Below are positions 14,211 to 21,622 of a stretch of 21,622 bases of DNA, piece by piece (position 1 is the stretch's first letter; each line of letters begins with the position of its first letter). The stretch is from Muribaculaceae bacterium (lineage in GTDB: Bacteria; Bacteroidota; Bacteroidia; Bacteroidales; Muribaculaceae), in assembly GCA_017545095.1 (NCBI GenBank), contig JAFYCU010000213.1, positions 1 through 21,622 of the forward strand. Direction: 5' to 3'. A program made the translations under genes and the position numbers. The notes under the pieces are model-generated. The model did no database searches and was not told the DNA's origin. It saw only the letters and a program-made list of their open reading frames with translations.

Positions 14211-17200
14211 ATGAAACTGAAGACTGTGATATTGTGTCTGGGGCTGGCTCTTCCCCTGACCGTGGTGTCTCAACCCACCATCATGAACAGCGATGCGCAA
14301 GGCTATCTGGAGCGCGGAAGCCTGATGTATGAGAGCCGCAACTATGTGGGAGCCATCGACCAGCTCACGCGCATGCTTGAGCTGTCGGAGGACAACAACC
14401 AGATTGAGCAAGCCGAGCTGCTGATTGCGTTGAGCCGTTTCGAACGCGGCGAGGCCGAGAGCCTCGACCGCCTGTTGGCGTTTCTTGAGGAGCACCCCAC
14501 CTCGCTGCTGGCCCAGCAAGCGCAGATGAAAATCGGCGACTACTACTTTTATCGCGGCCAGTGGGACCATGCCCTGCTGAGCTACTCGCTTGTGCGCCCC
14601 AAAGCGCAAGACCTTGACGAGAACGAGAACCTGCTCTACCGCAAGGCTTACTGCAACCTGCGGCTGGGCAACTACGACAAAGCCGAGCCACAGTACAACC
14701 GTCTGGCGCAGACCAAGCGGTTTGGCGATGCGAGCATCTTCTACAAAGCCTACATCGACTATGCCGAGGGCCGCCACGACATGGCTGTGGACCGGTTCCA
14801 AAACATCGACCCCAACACCGAGCTGGGCTACCAGGCACAATACTACATCACGCAAATCAAGTACAACCGCGGCCAATATGCCGACGTGATTGCCGCCGGC
14901 CACCAGCTGCTCACCGACGACAACAACGACTACTTCACCGCCGAGCTCAACCGCATGGTGGGCGAGAGCCACTACCACCTGGGCGACAAGGCCAAGGCCC
15001 GCACCTATCTGCAACGCTACTTCGACAACCCCGAGGGCGACATCTACCGCACGGCAGGTTACACCATGGGCGTGCTCGACTACGATGCCGGCAACTACCA
15101 GCGTGCGCTCGACGAGATGATGCTCGCCACCGACGATAACGACGCCCTGGCACAGAGCGCGTGGCTCTACATAGGCCAGAGCCGCCTGAAACTGGGCGAC
15201 CAGAACGGTGCGGCACGAGCCTTCGAGCAGTCGGCGGCGATGGATGCCGACCGCACTGTGCGCGAGACCGCGTTCTACAACTACGCCGTGGCACAGCACA
15301 AGGGAGCCAAGACACCCTTTGGCCGCAGCATCGACATGTTTGAGCAATTCCTCAACGACTATCCCAACTCGAAATACAAAAACCAGGTGGAGGGCTATTT
15401 GGTCGACACCTACTTCACCACGGGTGACTATGCCAAGGCCCTGGCCAGCATCAACCGCATCCGCAAGCCCGGCAGCCAGGTGCTTCGCGCCAAGCAGAAC
15501 GTGCTCTACAACCTAGGCGTACAGGCACTGAACAACAACCGCACCACCGAGGCCATCGACTACTTGCAGCAAGCCGTGGCCCTGGGCAACCAGGACAAGA
15601 GCGTGCTGGCCGAGAGCCGCTTGTGGCTCGCCGAGGCGCAATACCGTGCCGGCAACTTCAAGGAGGCCACCAGCAACCAGATGGCCTATGTGAACGGCAT
15701 TGCCAAGGGCGACGAGAACTACGGCATTGCGCAGTACAACCTGGGTTACTCGCTGTTTCAGCAACGCCGCTACACCGAGGCCCGCAAAGCGTTCCAGAAC
15801 GCGCTGGCCAGCAAAACCCTCACCGCCGAGCTGCGCGGCGATGCCTACAACCGCCTGGGCGACGTGAACTACTACCTGCAAGACTTCGCCACCGCCCAGA
15901 GCAACTACGACCAAGCCATGAAGGAGGACAAAAATGCCCCAAAAGACTATGCGATGTATCAAAAGGGCGTAATGATGGGGCTGAGCAAGCAATATAACCA
16001 AGCCGTGGAGCAGATGGACGCGCTGCTCAAGGCATATCCCCGGTCGCAATACGCCCCGCAGGCCCTGCTCGAGAAAGCCAGTGCGCTCACGGCTCTGGGT
16101 CGCGCCACCGATGCGGTGAGCACCTACAACACCTTGCTCAAGTCCTACCCCAAAAGCGTGGAGGCCCGCAAGGGACTGCTACAAATGGCCGTGCTGAGCA
16201 AGACCAATGGCGATGACACCGCCGCCATCGAGGCTTACAAGAAAGTGATTCGCTCCTATCCCTCGAGCGAGGAGGCACAGGCCGCCGCCGAAGACCTCAA
16301 GCTCATCTATGCCGACCGTGGCGAGCTGGCGCAACTTCAGAAATTCCTCGCCTCCATCCCCAACGGACCGCGCATCGACGTGAGCGAGCTCGACCGCCTG
16401 AACTTCGAGGCCGCCGAGAAGCTCGCCATCGCCACCAACCCCAACATCGACAAGATGAAGGAGTATCTCGCCGCCAACCCCACCGGCCCCTATGCCGCCA
16501 AGGCCAAATACTACATCGCCCGTCATGCCTACAACGCCGGCAAGCTGAGCGAGGCCCTCACCGGACTTGACGATGCCTTGAAGGGCAACACCGATGCCAG
16601 CTTTGCCGAGGATGCGATGGCCATGCGCGCCGACATCCTCATGCGCCAAGGCAAGAAAACAGAAGCCCTCAAGGCCTATCAGGCCCTGGCCGAGCAGTCG
16701 TCGAGCGACGACAACCGCACGGTGGCCGAGCTGGGCGTGCTGCGCGCCGCACAGGCCTTGAAGAAGTGGGACGAGGTGAAAGCTACCGCTGCCGGCCTGC
16801 TGCAACGCGGTGGACTCACCGCCGCCGAGGAGCGCGAGGTGACCATGGCCACCGCCATAGCAGCCGCCAACACCGGCGACAGCAAGGCGGCCGAAGCCAG
16901 CTTGAAGAAGCTCGCCGCCGACCCGCAGAACGAGCAAGGCGCACAGGCTGCCGTGGAGCTGGCCACCATGCAATATGAGGCCGGCAACTACAAGGCCGCC
17001 GAGAAAACACTCAACGCCCTTATCGACTCGGGCACCCCACACCACTACTGGCTGGCACGCGGTTTCCTGGTCATGAGCGACGTGTATGTGAAGCAGGGAC
17101 GCAAGAGCGATGCCCGCGACTACCTCCAGAGCCTCAAGAACAACTACCCCGGCAAGGAGAAAGACATTGCCGACGGCATCGAGACCCGCTTGAAAGCACT

Positions 17201-17213
17201 GAAGAAGAAATGA
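14211..17213 (+). CDS. Large secreted TPR protein (1000 residues)
   Basis: The protein has a signal peptide (MKLKTVILCLGLALPLTVVSQ) and then TPR and TPR-like helix pairs from end to end, for example YLERGSLMYESRNYVGAIDQL, YRKAYCNLRLGNYDKAEPQY and YNLGYSLFQQRRYTEARKAF. The pattern resembles the BamD/YbgF-type repeats of periplasmic adaptors. GTG 14208 precedes the chosen ATG 14211 in frame. Large TPR proteins of this size next to an outer-membrane barrel gene recur in Bacteroidales, as far as I recall, so a role in assembling or feeding that barrel is plausible but unproven. A 7-bp repeat array separates it from the barrel gene; co-transcription is likely. Confidence 0.88.
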   Translation: MKLKTVILCLGLALPLTVVSQPTIMNSDAQGYLERGSLMYESRNYVGAIDQLTRMLELSEDNNQIEQAELLIALSRFERGEAESLDRLLAFLEEHPTSLLAQQAQMKIGDYYFYRGQWDHALLSYSLVRPKAQDLDENENLLYRKAYCNLRLGNYDKAEPQYNRLAQTKRFGDASIFYKAYIDYAEGRHDMAVDRFQNIDPNTELGYQAQYYITQIKYNRGQYADVIAAGHQLLTDDNNDYFTAELNRMVGESHYHLGDKAKARTYLQRYFDNPEGDIYRTAGYTMGVLDYDAGNYQRALDEMMLATDDNDALAQSAWLYIGQSRLKLGDQNGAARAFEQSAAMDADRTVRETAFYNYAVAQHKGAKTPFGRSIDMFEQFLNDYPNSKYKNQVEGYLVDTYFTTGDYAKALASINRIRKPGSQVLRAKQNVLYNLGVQALNNNRTTEAIDYLQQAVALGNQDKSVLAESRLWLAEAQYRAGNFKEATSNQMAYVNGIAKGDENYGIAQYNLGYSLFQQRRYTEARKAFQNALASKTLTAELRGDAYNRLGDVNYYLQDFATAQSNYDQAMKEDKNAPKDYAMYQKGVMMGLSKQYNQAVEQMDALLKAYPRSQYAPQALLEKASALTALGRATDAVSTYNTLLKSYPKSVEARKGLLQMAVLSKTNGDDTAAIEAYKKVIRSYPSSEEAQAAAEDLKLIYADRGELAQLQKFLASIPNGPRIDVSELDRLNFEAAEKLAIATNPNIDKMKEYLAANPTGPYAAKAKYYIARHAYNAGKLSEALTGLDDALKGNTDASFAEDAMAMRADILMRQGKKTEALKAYQALAEQSSSDDNRTVAELGVLRAAQALKKWDEVKATAAGLLQRGGLTAAEEREVTMATAIAAANTGDSKAAEASLKKLAADPQNEQGAQAAVELATMQYEAGNYKAAEKTLNALIDSGTPHHYWLARGFLVMSDVYVKQGRKSDARDYLQSLKNNYPGKEKDIADGIETRLKALKKK

Positions 17214-17221
17214 GCTATGGC

Positions 17222-17263
17222 GAGAACCGAGAGCCAAGAACCAAGAGCCAAGAACCAAGAGCC
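17222..17263. repeat. Six tandem 7-bp repeats, RAGARCC
   Basis: GAGAACC, GAGAGCC, then AAGAACC and AAGAGCC alternating twice, lie exactly in 7-bp phase (17222-17263). They start about 8 bp after the TPR gene stop and are followed by AAGCTTTTTT, whose T run may add a weak terminator. Confidence 0.9.
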
Positions 17264-17278
17264 AAGCTTTTTTCACCT

Positions 17279-17308
17279 ATCGCACCCCATCGCACCCCAT
17301 AACACCCT
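17279..17308. repeat. Tandem 10-bp repeats, ATCGCACCCC
   Basis: ATCGCACCCC occurs at 17279-17288 and 17289-17298 and degenerates to ATAACACCCT at 17299-17308, just before the barrel gene. The strand is C-rich. No promoter consensus is visible nearby. Confidence 0.75.
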
Positions 17309-17337
17309 ATATCCCCTCAATAAAACCTCATTAGAAA

Positions 17338-19278
17338 ATGATTAAGCAATTCTATATCATCACTGCAATGGCCCTTGTGGCTGCGGGAGCGAATGCCCAG
17401 CAAACGGGCACCAGCGGCACCCAGCAGGGCCAACAAAGCCAGCAGGAGCTCCACAAGGAAATCACCCTGGAGAAAGACTTTGTGCCGGTGGAGAAGAAGG
17501 CCACCAAAAAGAACAACCTGCCCACCGTGAAAAAGGCGGCGGCACCTGCCAAGACCACCGTGAACTACAGCGACTGGGCCAAACCCATCGACGTGCCCAC
17601 CACCATTCCCACGATGATGCCCTATGGCTACCGCACGGCGCACAACTTCAGCAACAAGCGCGGCTATCTGGACCTGGGCGGCGGCATGGCAGCCAACTTT
17701 GTGGGCAGCGCGGGTTACCGAATCATCGACAAGGAGAACCTCACCCTGGGCATCTGGGCGCAGCACGCCAGCACCTGGACGGCCAAGAACAGCACCAAGC
17801 TCATCACCGATGATGCCCTGCGCTACAAGCAGCAGTTCAACGACAACGCCTTCGGTCTCGACCTGATGAGCCGCCTGCGCAATGGCACACTCACTGTGGG
17901 GGCGCGCGGACACATCGACAGCTTTAACTACTATGGCAACAACGACCCGAGCTTAGGCATTCGCTATGTCACACTCGACTCGATGCAGTTGTTCTCCGAG
18001 TTTGGCTTGAACGGCACATGGGAAGGGCTTGCCACACTCTCGGACCGCGAGCTCAGCTACAACATAGGAGCAGCATTCAATCATGCAGGCTACGACAAGA
18101 CTCGCCCGTATGGCGATTATTTAGGCGGTGACAAAGAGAATCTGCTGAACATCACAGTTGGTGGCGAGTATGCCCTTAACGAGCAGACACGAGTGGGCAT
18201 CGAATTTGCGGGAGATTACGTGAACCACCGCAATGCCGATTTCACCGATGCGGAGATGAATCGCATTCATCGCAACAACGACAATTATTTCCTGACCACC
18301 ATCTCGCCCTATGTGCGCTGGGAGAATCACACCGTGCGGCTGAATGTGGGTGCCGACCTGCTGCTTGGCAACCTGCACATGCGCGATTTCAAGGATTTAG
18401 ACGAAAGCTCTCGTTTTATTGAATCAGAAAGCGGTCGCCGTTTCTACATTTCACCAAACGTGCAACTCGAAGCCACGTTCACCGATGGTGCCGCGTTCTA
18501 CGTTGACCTGAGTGGCGGCAAAACGCTCAACACGCTTTCCAACCTGGCCATAGCCAACCGCTATAGCGACCCAAATGCCCTGAATATTTACAATTCCTTC
18601 TCGCCATTCGACGGTGAGGCGGGATTCAAAATCGGTCCATTTGCCGGATTCAGCGCGAAGGTGTTTGGCGGCTATGGCTTTTTCCTCGGTGATTTGAATG
18701 CAGTGCTCACAAAGTTTTTAGTTTTTTCCTCAGGAGGTTTTTCCTCCAATCCGAATGGGATGCGCAGGATGGCGTTTTCAACCTATGCCACCTTCAAGTT
18801 CCGTGGCATGAAAGTGGGTGGTGAACTGAACTACAAGTATCGCTCGCTCATTGATGCCAAGGCCAATCTGGTCTATGCCCCTGCAGGTGACAACATCAGC
18901 CGCAACGGATGGAACAAGGGTTACTCGTTCGATGGCACTGATGGTGCGAGCCTGATTGCTAATTTTGACGTGAAAGTGACTCCGATACGCCAGCTCTCGG
19001 TTGAATTAGGCTTGCAAGTGCGCAGCCAGCGATCGGTATTGGAAGCTAATCCAGCTTATGACAACCAATGGGGTCCCGAAATTGTGGCATTGAACAACTA
19101 CAGCTATTTTGACCTCGACGACGTGCTGAACCTTCATGCCGGCGCGAGCTGGAAATTCGACAAAACGCTCACCCTATGGGTGAAGGGCAACAACCTGCTC
19201 AACCGCCGCTGGGACGTGATGCCTGGCATGGGAGCGCAGAAACTCAACATCATGGGCGGCTTCGCCCTCGTGTTCTGA
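17338..19278 (+). CDS. Outer-membrane beta-barrel, TonB-receptor-like
   Basis: The 646-residue protein has a signal peptide (to about A-N-A-Q, residue 20), a Gln/Lys-rich linker with LHKEITLEKDFVPVEKKATK, and from about residue 75 alternating aromatic/polar strands typical of a barrel. It ends in LWVKGNNLLNRRW...MGGFALVF, the usual C-terminal strands of TonB-dependent receptors with a terminal Phe. I see no plug domain or TonB box, and it is shorter than typical receptors, so it may be a plug-less channel or structural barrel. The middle (about 18100-19100) is less GC-rich and uses codons different from the first 700 bp, which hints at recombination in the barrel. It probably works with the upstream TPR protein. 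Confidence 0.75.
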   Translation: MIKQFYIITAMALVAAGANAQQTGTSGTQQGQQSQQELHKEITLEKDFVPVEKKATKKNNLPTVKKAAAPAKTTVNYSDWAKPIDVPTTIPTMMPYGYRTAHNFSNKRGYLDLGGGMAANFVGSAGYRIIDKENLTLGIWAQHASTWTAKNSTKLITDDALRYKQQFNDNAFGLDLMSRLRNGTLTVGARGHIDSFNYYGNNDPSLGIRYVTLDSMQLFSEFGLNGTWEGLATLSDRELSYNIGAAFNHAGYDKTRPYGDYLGGDKENLLNITVGGEYALNEQTRVGIEFAGDYVNHRNADFTDAEMNRIHRNNDNYFLTTISPYVRWENHTVRLNVGADLLLGNLHMRDFKDLDESSRFIESESGRRFYISPNVQLEATFTDGAAFYVDLSGGKTLNTLSNLAIANRYSDPNALNIYNSFSPFDGEAGFKIGPFAGFSAKVFGGYGFFLGDLNAVLTKFLVFSSGGFSSNPNGMRRMAFSTYATFKFRGMKVGGELNYKYRSLIDAKANLVYAPAGDNISRNGWNKGYSFDGTDGASLIANFDVKVTPIRQLSVELGLQVRSQRSVLEANPAYDNQWGPEIVALNNYSYFDLDDVLNLHAGASWKFDKTLTLWVKGNNLLNRRWDVMPGMGAQKLNIMGGFALVF

Positions 19279-19285
19279 CGCGGCG

Positions 19286-20317
19286 ATGACCCTGCAGCAG
19301 CATCGCAATGCATCGCTCGACGCGGCTCGGTCGCTGGCCTGCCTGCTCATGATTTCGCAGCACGTGCCCATTCCGCTCAGCCCCGGCTCAGCGGCCGTGA
19401 AGGCGGTGTGGAACTATGTGGCCTTCTGGAGCATTCCGCTGTTTTTCATGATTAGCGGCGCACTGGCCTTGAGCAAACCCCGCCCGCTGCTGCCCTACGT
19501 GCGAGGGCGGTTGCTGCACATTGCCCTGCCCATGGTGGTGTGGACCATCGTGTTTTTGGTCACCGAGGCTGCCGCCGGTCAACTCGCATGGGCCACAACT
19601 GTTGAGCGCATGATCCTGATTCCCTTTGCACCCCAGGCCAGCGTGTTCTGGTTCATCTATGTGCTGATGGGGCTGTATTGCTTGGTGCCCGTGGCAGCGC
19701 GATGGCTGGAGCACGCCACGCGGCGCGAGGTGGAGCTGCTCCTGACCTTGTGGGGCCTCACCTTGCTGGTGCCGTTTGTCGCGCTGGTGTGCGGGGCATC
19801 GCGCCACTTGCTCGAGCTGCACCAGGGGTGGCTCTTTGCCTTTCAAGGCTACGGCGGCATGATGCTGCTGGGATATTATCTGTGGCGCTGGGTGGCGCCT
19901 GTGGCGCGATGGTGGCACTTGGCACTGTTGGCTGCCGCGTGTGTGCTGCTGCCGGTGGGCATCTATGCCTGCGGCCTGCCGCACGGCTTGGCGCAAGGCG
20001 ACGCCACCCTGCCTGTGACGCTCACGGCGGCCGTGCTGCTGGTGGCATGCCTGAAGAGCCGCCCGGCCAGCCTGACGGCACGCTGGGCCACGGCATTTGC
20101 ACGGCGCAGCTACGGGGTCTATCTCGTGCACATCCTGCTCGTGCATTGGGTGGTGTTCCCCCTGTTCCGCCCGCTGAACATCGACTATGCCTTTCAGATT
20201 CCCCTGCTCACCCTGTTCACCGCCACAGCCGCATGGGCCATCGTGTGGCTCATCGACCAAATCCCTGGCGGACACTATGTGACAGGAACGAGAATAAGTA
20301 AAACAAGTAATAAGTAA
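19286..20317 (+). CDS. Acyltransferase-3 family membrane protein
   Basis: The 343-residue protein has about ten hydrophobic segments and the hallmark of membrane-bound acyltransferases (PF01757): R15, ten residues, H26 (ARSLACLLMISQH), the R-x10-H motif needed for activity in OafA-type O-acetyltransferases. These proteins transfer acyl groups, usually acetyl, onto sugars of surface polysaccharides or lipids. The start lies 7 bp after the stop of the barrel gene, so the two are co-transcribed. The last residues (RISKTSNK) are encoded by a TAAGTAA-rich repeat that continues past the stop codon. Confidence 0.88.
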   Translation: MTLQQHRNASLDAARSLACLLMISQHVPIPLSPGSAAVKAVWNYVAFWSIPLFFMISGALALSKPRPLLPYVRGRLLHIALPMVVWTIVFLVTEAAAGQLAWATTVERMILIPFAPQASVFWFIYVLMGLYCLVPVAARWLEHATRREVELLLTLWGLTLLVPFVALVCGASRHLLELHQGWLFAFQGYGGMMLLGYYLWRWVAPVARWWHLALLAAACVLLPVGIYACGLPHGLAQGDATLPVTLTAAVLLVACLKSRPASLTARWATAFARRSYGVYLVHILLVHWVVFPLFRPLNIDYAFQIPLLTLFTATAAWAIVWLIDQIPGGHYVTGTRISKTSNK

Positions 20318-20343
20318 GAACCGAGAACCAAGAACCAAGAACC
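20316..20343. repeat. Four tandem 7-bp repeats, RAGAACC
   Basis: AAGAACC, GAGAACC, AAGAACC and AAGAACC run in phase from within the acyltransferase stop codon (TAA 20315-20317). This is the same unit as at 17222-17263 and, shifted in phase, at 21559-21621. Confidence 0.9.
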
Positions 20344-20355
20344 GCATTGCGGCAC

Positions 20356-20376
20356 TTGTAGCTTGTAGCTCGTAGC
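20356..20376. repeat. Three tandem 7-bp repeats, TTGTAGC
   Basis: TTGTAGC (20356-20362), TTGTAGC (20363-20369) and TCGTAGC (20370-20376) lie 11 bp before the aminotransferase start. The sequence is unrelated to the RAGAACC array 12 bp upstream but has the same 7-bp period. Confidence 0.85.
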
Positions 20377-20387
20377 TAAATAAACAA

Positions 20388-21539
20388 ATGGAAACAAAAC
20401 GCGTGTATTTATGCCTCGCTCACATGAGCGGCAACGAGATGAAATATATCCAGGAAGCCTTCGACACCAACTGGGTGGTTCCGCTGGGTCCTAATGTCAA
20501 CGCTTTCGAGAGCGACCTGGAAGCCCTGGTAGGAGAAGGCCGCCATGTGGTGGCTCTGTCAAGCGGCACGGCCGCCATCCACCTGGCCCTGGTGGGGCTG
20601 GGGGTGACGCGTGGCGACGAGGTGATTTGCCAGTCGATGACGTTCAGCGCCAGTGCCAACCCCATCGTGTATCAGGGAGCCACGCCGGTGTTTGTCGACA
20701 GCGAGCGCGACACCTGGAACATGGACCCCGAGCTGCTCGAGCAAGCCATCGGTGACCGCATCGCCCACACCGGCCGCAAGCCTAAGGCCATCATCCCGGT
20801 GCACCTGTATGGCATGCCCGCCCGCATCGATGACATCATGGCCATCGCGCGCCGATATGAGATTCCCGTGGTGGAGGATGCTGCCGAGGGGTTGGGGTCG
20901 CGTTACAGTGGCCGCGTGACGGGCACCTTTGGCGACTACGGCATCATGAGCTTCAACGGCAACAAGATGATTACCACCAGCGGCGGCGGCGCACTCATCT
21001 GCTCCACAGCCGAGCAAAAACAGCGCACCATGTTCTTCGCCACGCAGGCCCGCGAGCCGGTGCCCTACTACCTGCACAAGGAAATCGGCTACAACTACCG
21101 CATGAGCAACATCTGCGCGGGCATAGGGCGCGGGCAGATGACCGTGCTGGCCGACCACCTCGCGTGGCACCGCCACCTGTGCGACCGCTATGTGCAGCTG
21201 CTGGGCGGCATCAACGGCATCACCGTGCACACCAACCCCGACGCACGCTTCGACAGCAACTACTGGCTCAACACCATTCTCGTGGACCCGGCACGCACCG
21301 GCGGCGTGGACCACGAGCAGCTGCGCGTGGCTCTCGACCAGGCAGGCATCGAGAGCAGGCCGCTGTGGAAACCCATGCACACCCAGCCGGTGTTCAGCGG
21401 AGCACCGGCCTATGTGAACGGCGTGAGCGAGCATCTGTTTGCCCACGGCCTGTGCCTGCCCAGCGGCCCATGCGTGACCGACGACGACGCCACACGCATC
21501 GCAGCCATCATCAAGCAGACTATAGGGATAAGTAAATAA
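20388..21539 (+). CDS. DegT/DnrJ/EryC1/StrS-family PLP aminotransferase
   Basis: The 383-residue protein is a sugar-nucleotide aminotransferase by its motifs: SSGTAA (58-63) binding the PLP phosphate, D164 in VVEDAAEGLGS contacting the pyridine nitrogen, and K193 in SFNGNKMITTSGGG as the Schiff-base lysine. The substrate-side NYRMSN is present. It resembles the 4-aminotransferases that make UDP-4-amino-4,6-dideoxy-GlcNAc (PglE-like), common in Bacteroidales, so an aminodeoxyhexose for surface glycan or protein glycosylation is likely. The upstream acyltransferase could act on the same glycan. The last codons (GISK) overlap a GGGATAA repeat running through the stop. Confidence 0.9.
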   Translation: METKRVYLCLAHMSGNEMKYIQEAFDTNWVVPLGPNVNAFESDLEALVGEGRHVVALSSGTAAIHLALVGLGVTRGDEVICQSMTFSASANPIVYQGATPVFVDSERDTWNMDPELLEQAIGDRIAHTGRKPKAIIPVHLYGMPARIDDIMAIARRYEIPVVEDAAEGLGSRYSGRVTGTFGDYGIMSFNGNKMITTSGGGALICSTAEQKQRTMFFATQAREPVPYYLHKEIGYNYRMSNICAGIGRGQMTVLADHLAWHRHLCDRYVQLLGGINGITVHTNPDARFDSNYWLNTILVDPARTGGVDHEQLRVALDQAGIESRPLWKPMHTQPVFSGAPAYVNGVSEHLFAHGLCLPSGPCVTDDDATRIAAIIKQTIGISK

Positions 21540-21621
21540 GGGATAAGGGATAAGGAAGAACCGAGAACCGAGAACCAAGAACCAAGAACCGAGAACCAAG
21601 AACCGAGAACCGAGAACTGAG
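21538..21621. repeat. Twelve in-phase 7-bp repeats running to the window end
   Basis: From the aminotransferase stop codon onward the sequence is entirely heptameric: AAGGGAT twice (21538-21551), AAGGAAG (21552-21558), then nine AACCRAG-type units (21559-21621; variants AACCGAG, AACCAAG, AACTGAG). The change of motif without a change of phase is notable. The array continues beyond the window. Confidence 0.92.
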
Positions 21622-21622
21622 A

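Noticed and set aside
18733..18747. GGAGG-TTTTT-CCTCC hairpin followed by pyrimidine-rich sequence
   Set aside because: It sits inside the barrel reading frame (SSGGFSSN), which continues unbroken, so termination there is unlikely. The stem is only 5 bp.

Overview
The window looks like a chromosome segment of a GC-rich member of the Bacteroidales (Bacteroidota). Possible families are Muribaculaceae or Prevotellaceae, which I cannot tell apart by eye. The clues are repeated Bacteroidota-type promoters (TTTG, about 20 bp, then TAnnTTTG), start codons without Shine-Dalgarno sequences, a CotH-dockerin protein, large secreted TPR proteins, a TonB-receptor-like barrel and a DegT aminotransferase of the type common in this order. 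No rRNA, tRNA or CRISPR array was seen.

Layout. Positions 1-83 hold the 3' end of an unidentified gene and its terminator. Positions 84-805 are mostly non-coding, with five copies of a 14-bp repeat and, on the minus strand, the C-terminal remnant of a HicB-like antitoxin. Next come tadA (tRNA A34 deaminase), a GxxExxY-family nuclease-like gene lying between two repeat arrays that are inverted relative to each other, and a secreted esterase. A two-gene cluster (3285-6988) encodes paralogous periplasmic TPR proteins; the second carries a C-terminal retropepsin-like protease domain. RNase R (rnr) and a secreted CotH-kinase/dockerin protein follow.

The clearest discovery is a complete mobile element at 11373-14077. 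It has 25-bp perfect terminal inverted repeats and an 8-bp perfect target duplication (CAAATCGA). It encodes an IS1595-family transposase plus three AT-rich passenger genes of unknown function. A leader hairpin in front of the transposase has the architecture expected to block translation of read-through transcripts. The element sits at the foot of a 17-bp perfect hairpin that follows the CotH gene.

To the right, a 1000-residue secreted TPR protein is followed by an outer-membrane beta-barrel protein, an acyltransferase-3 membrane protein and a DegT-type sugar aminotransferase, all on the plus strand. The last two suggest surface glycan modification. Several intergenic gaps here and at 3177 carry tandem repeats that differ in sequence but share a 7-bp period, reminiscent of cyanobacterial STRR repeats.

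All family assignments are by reading motifs; no database search was run.
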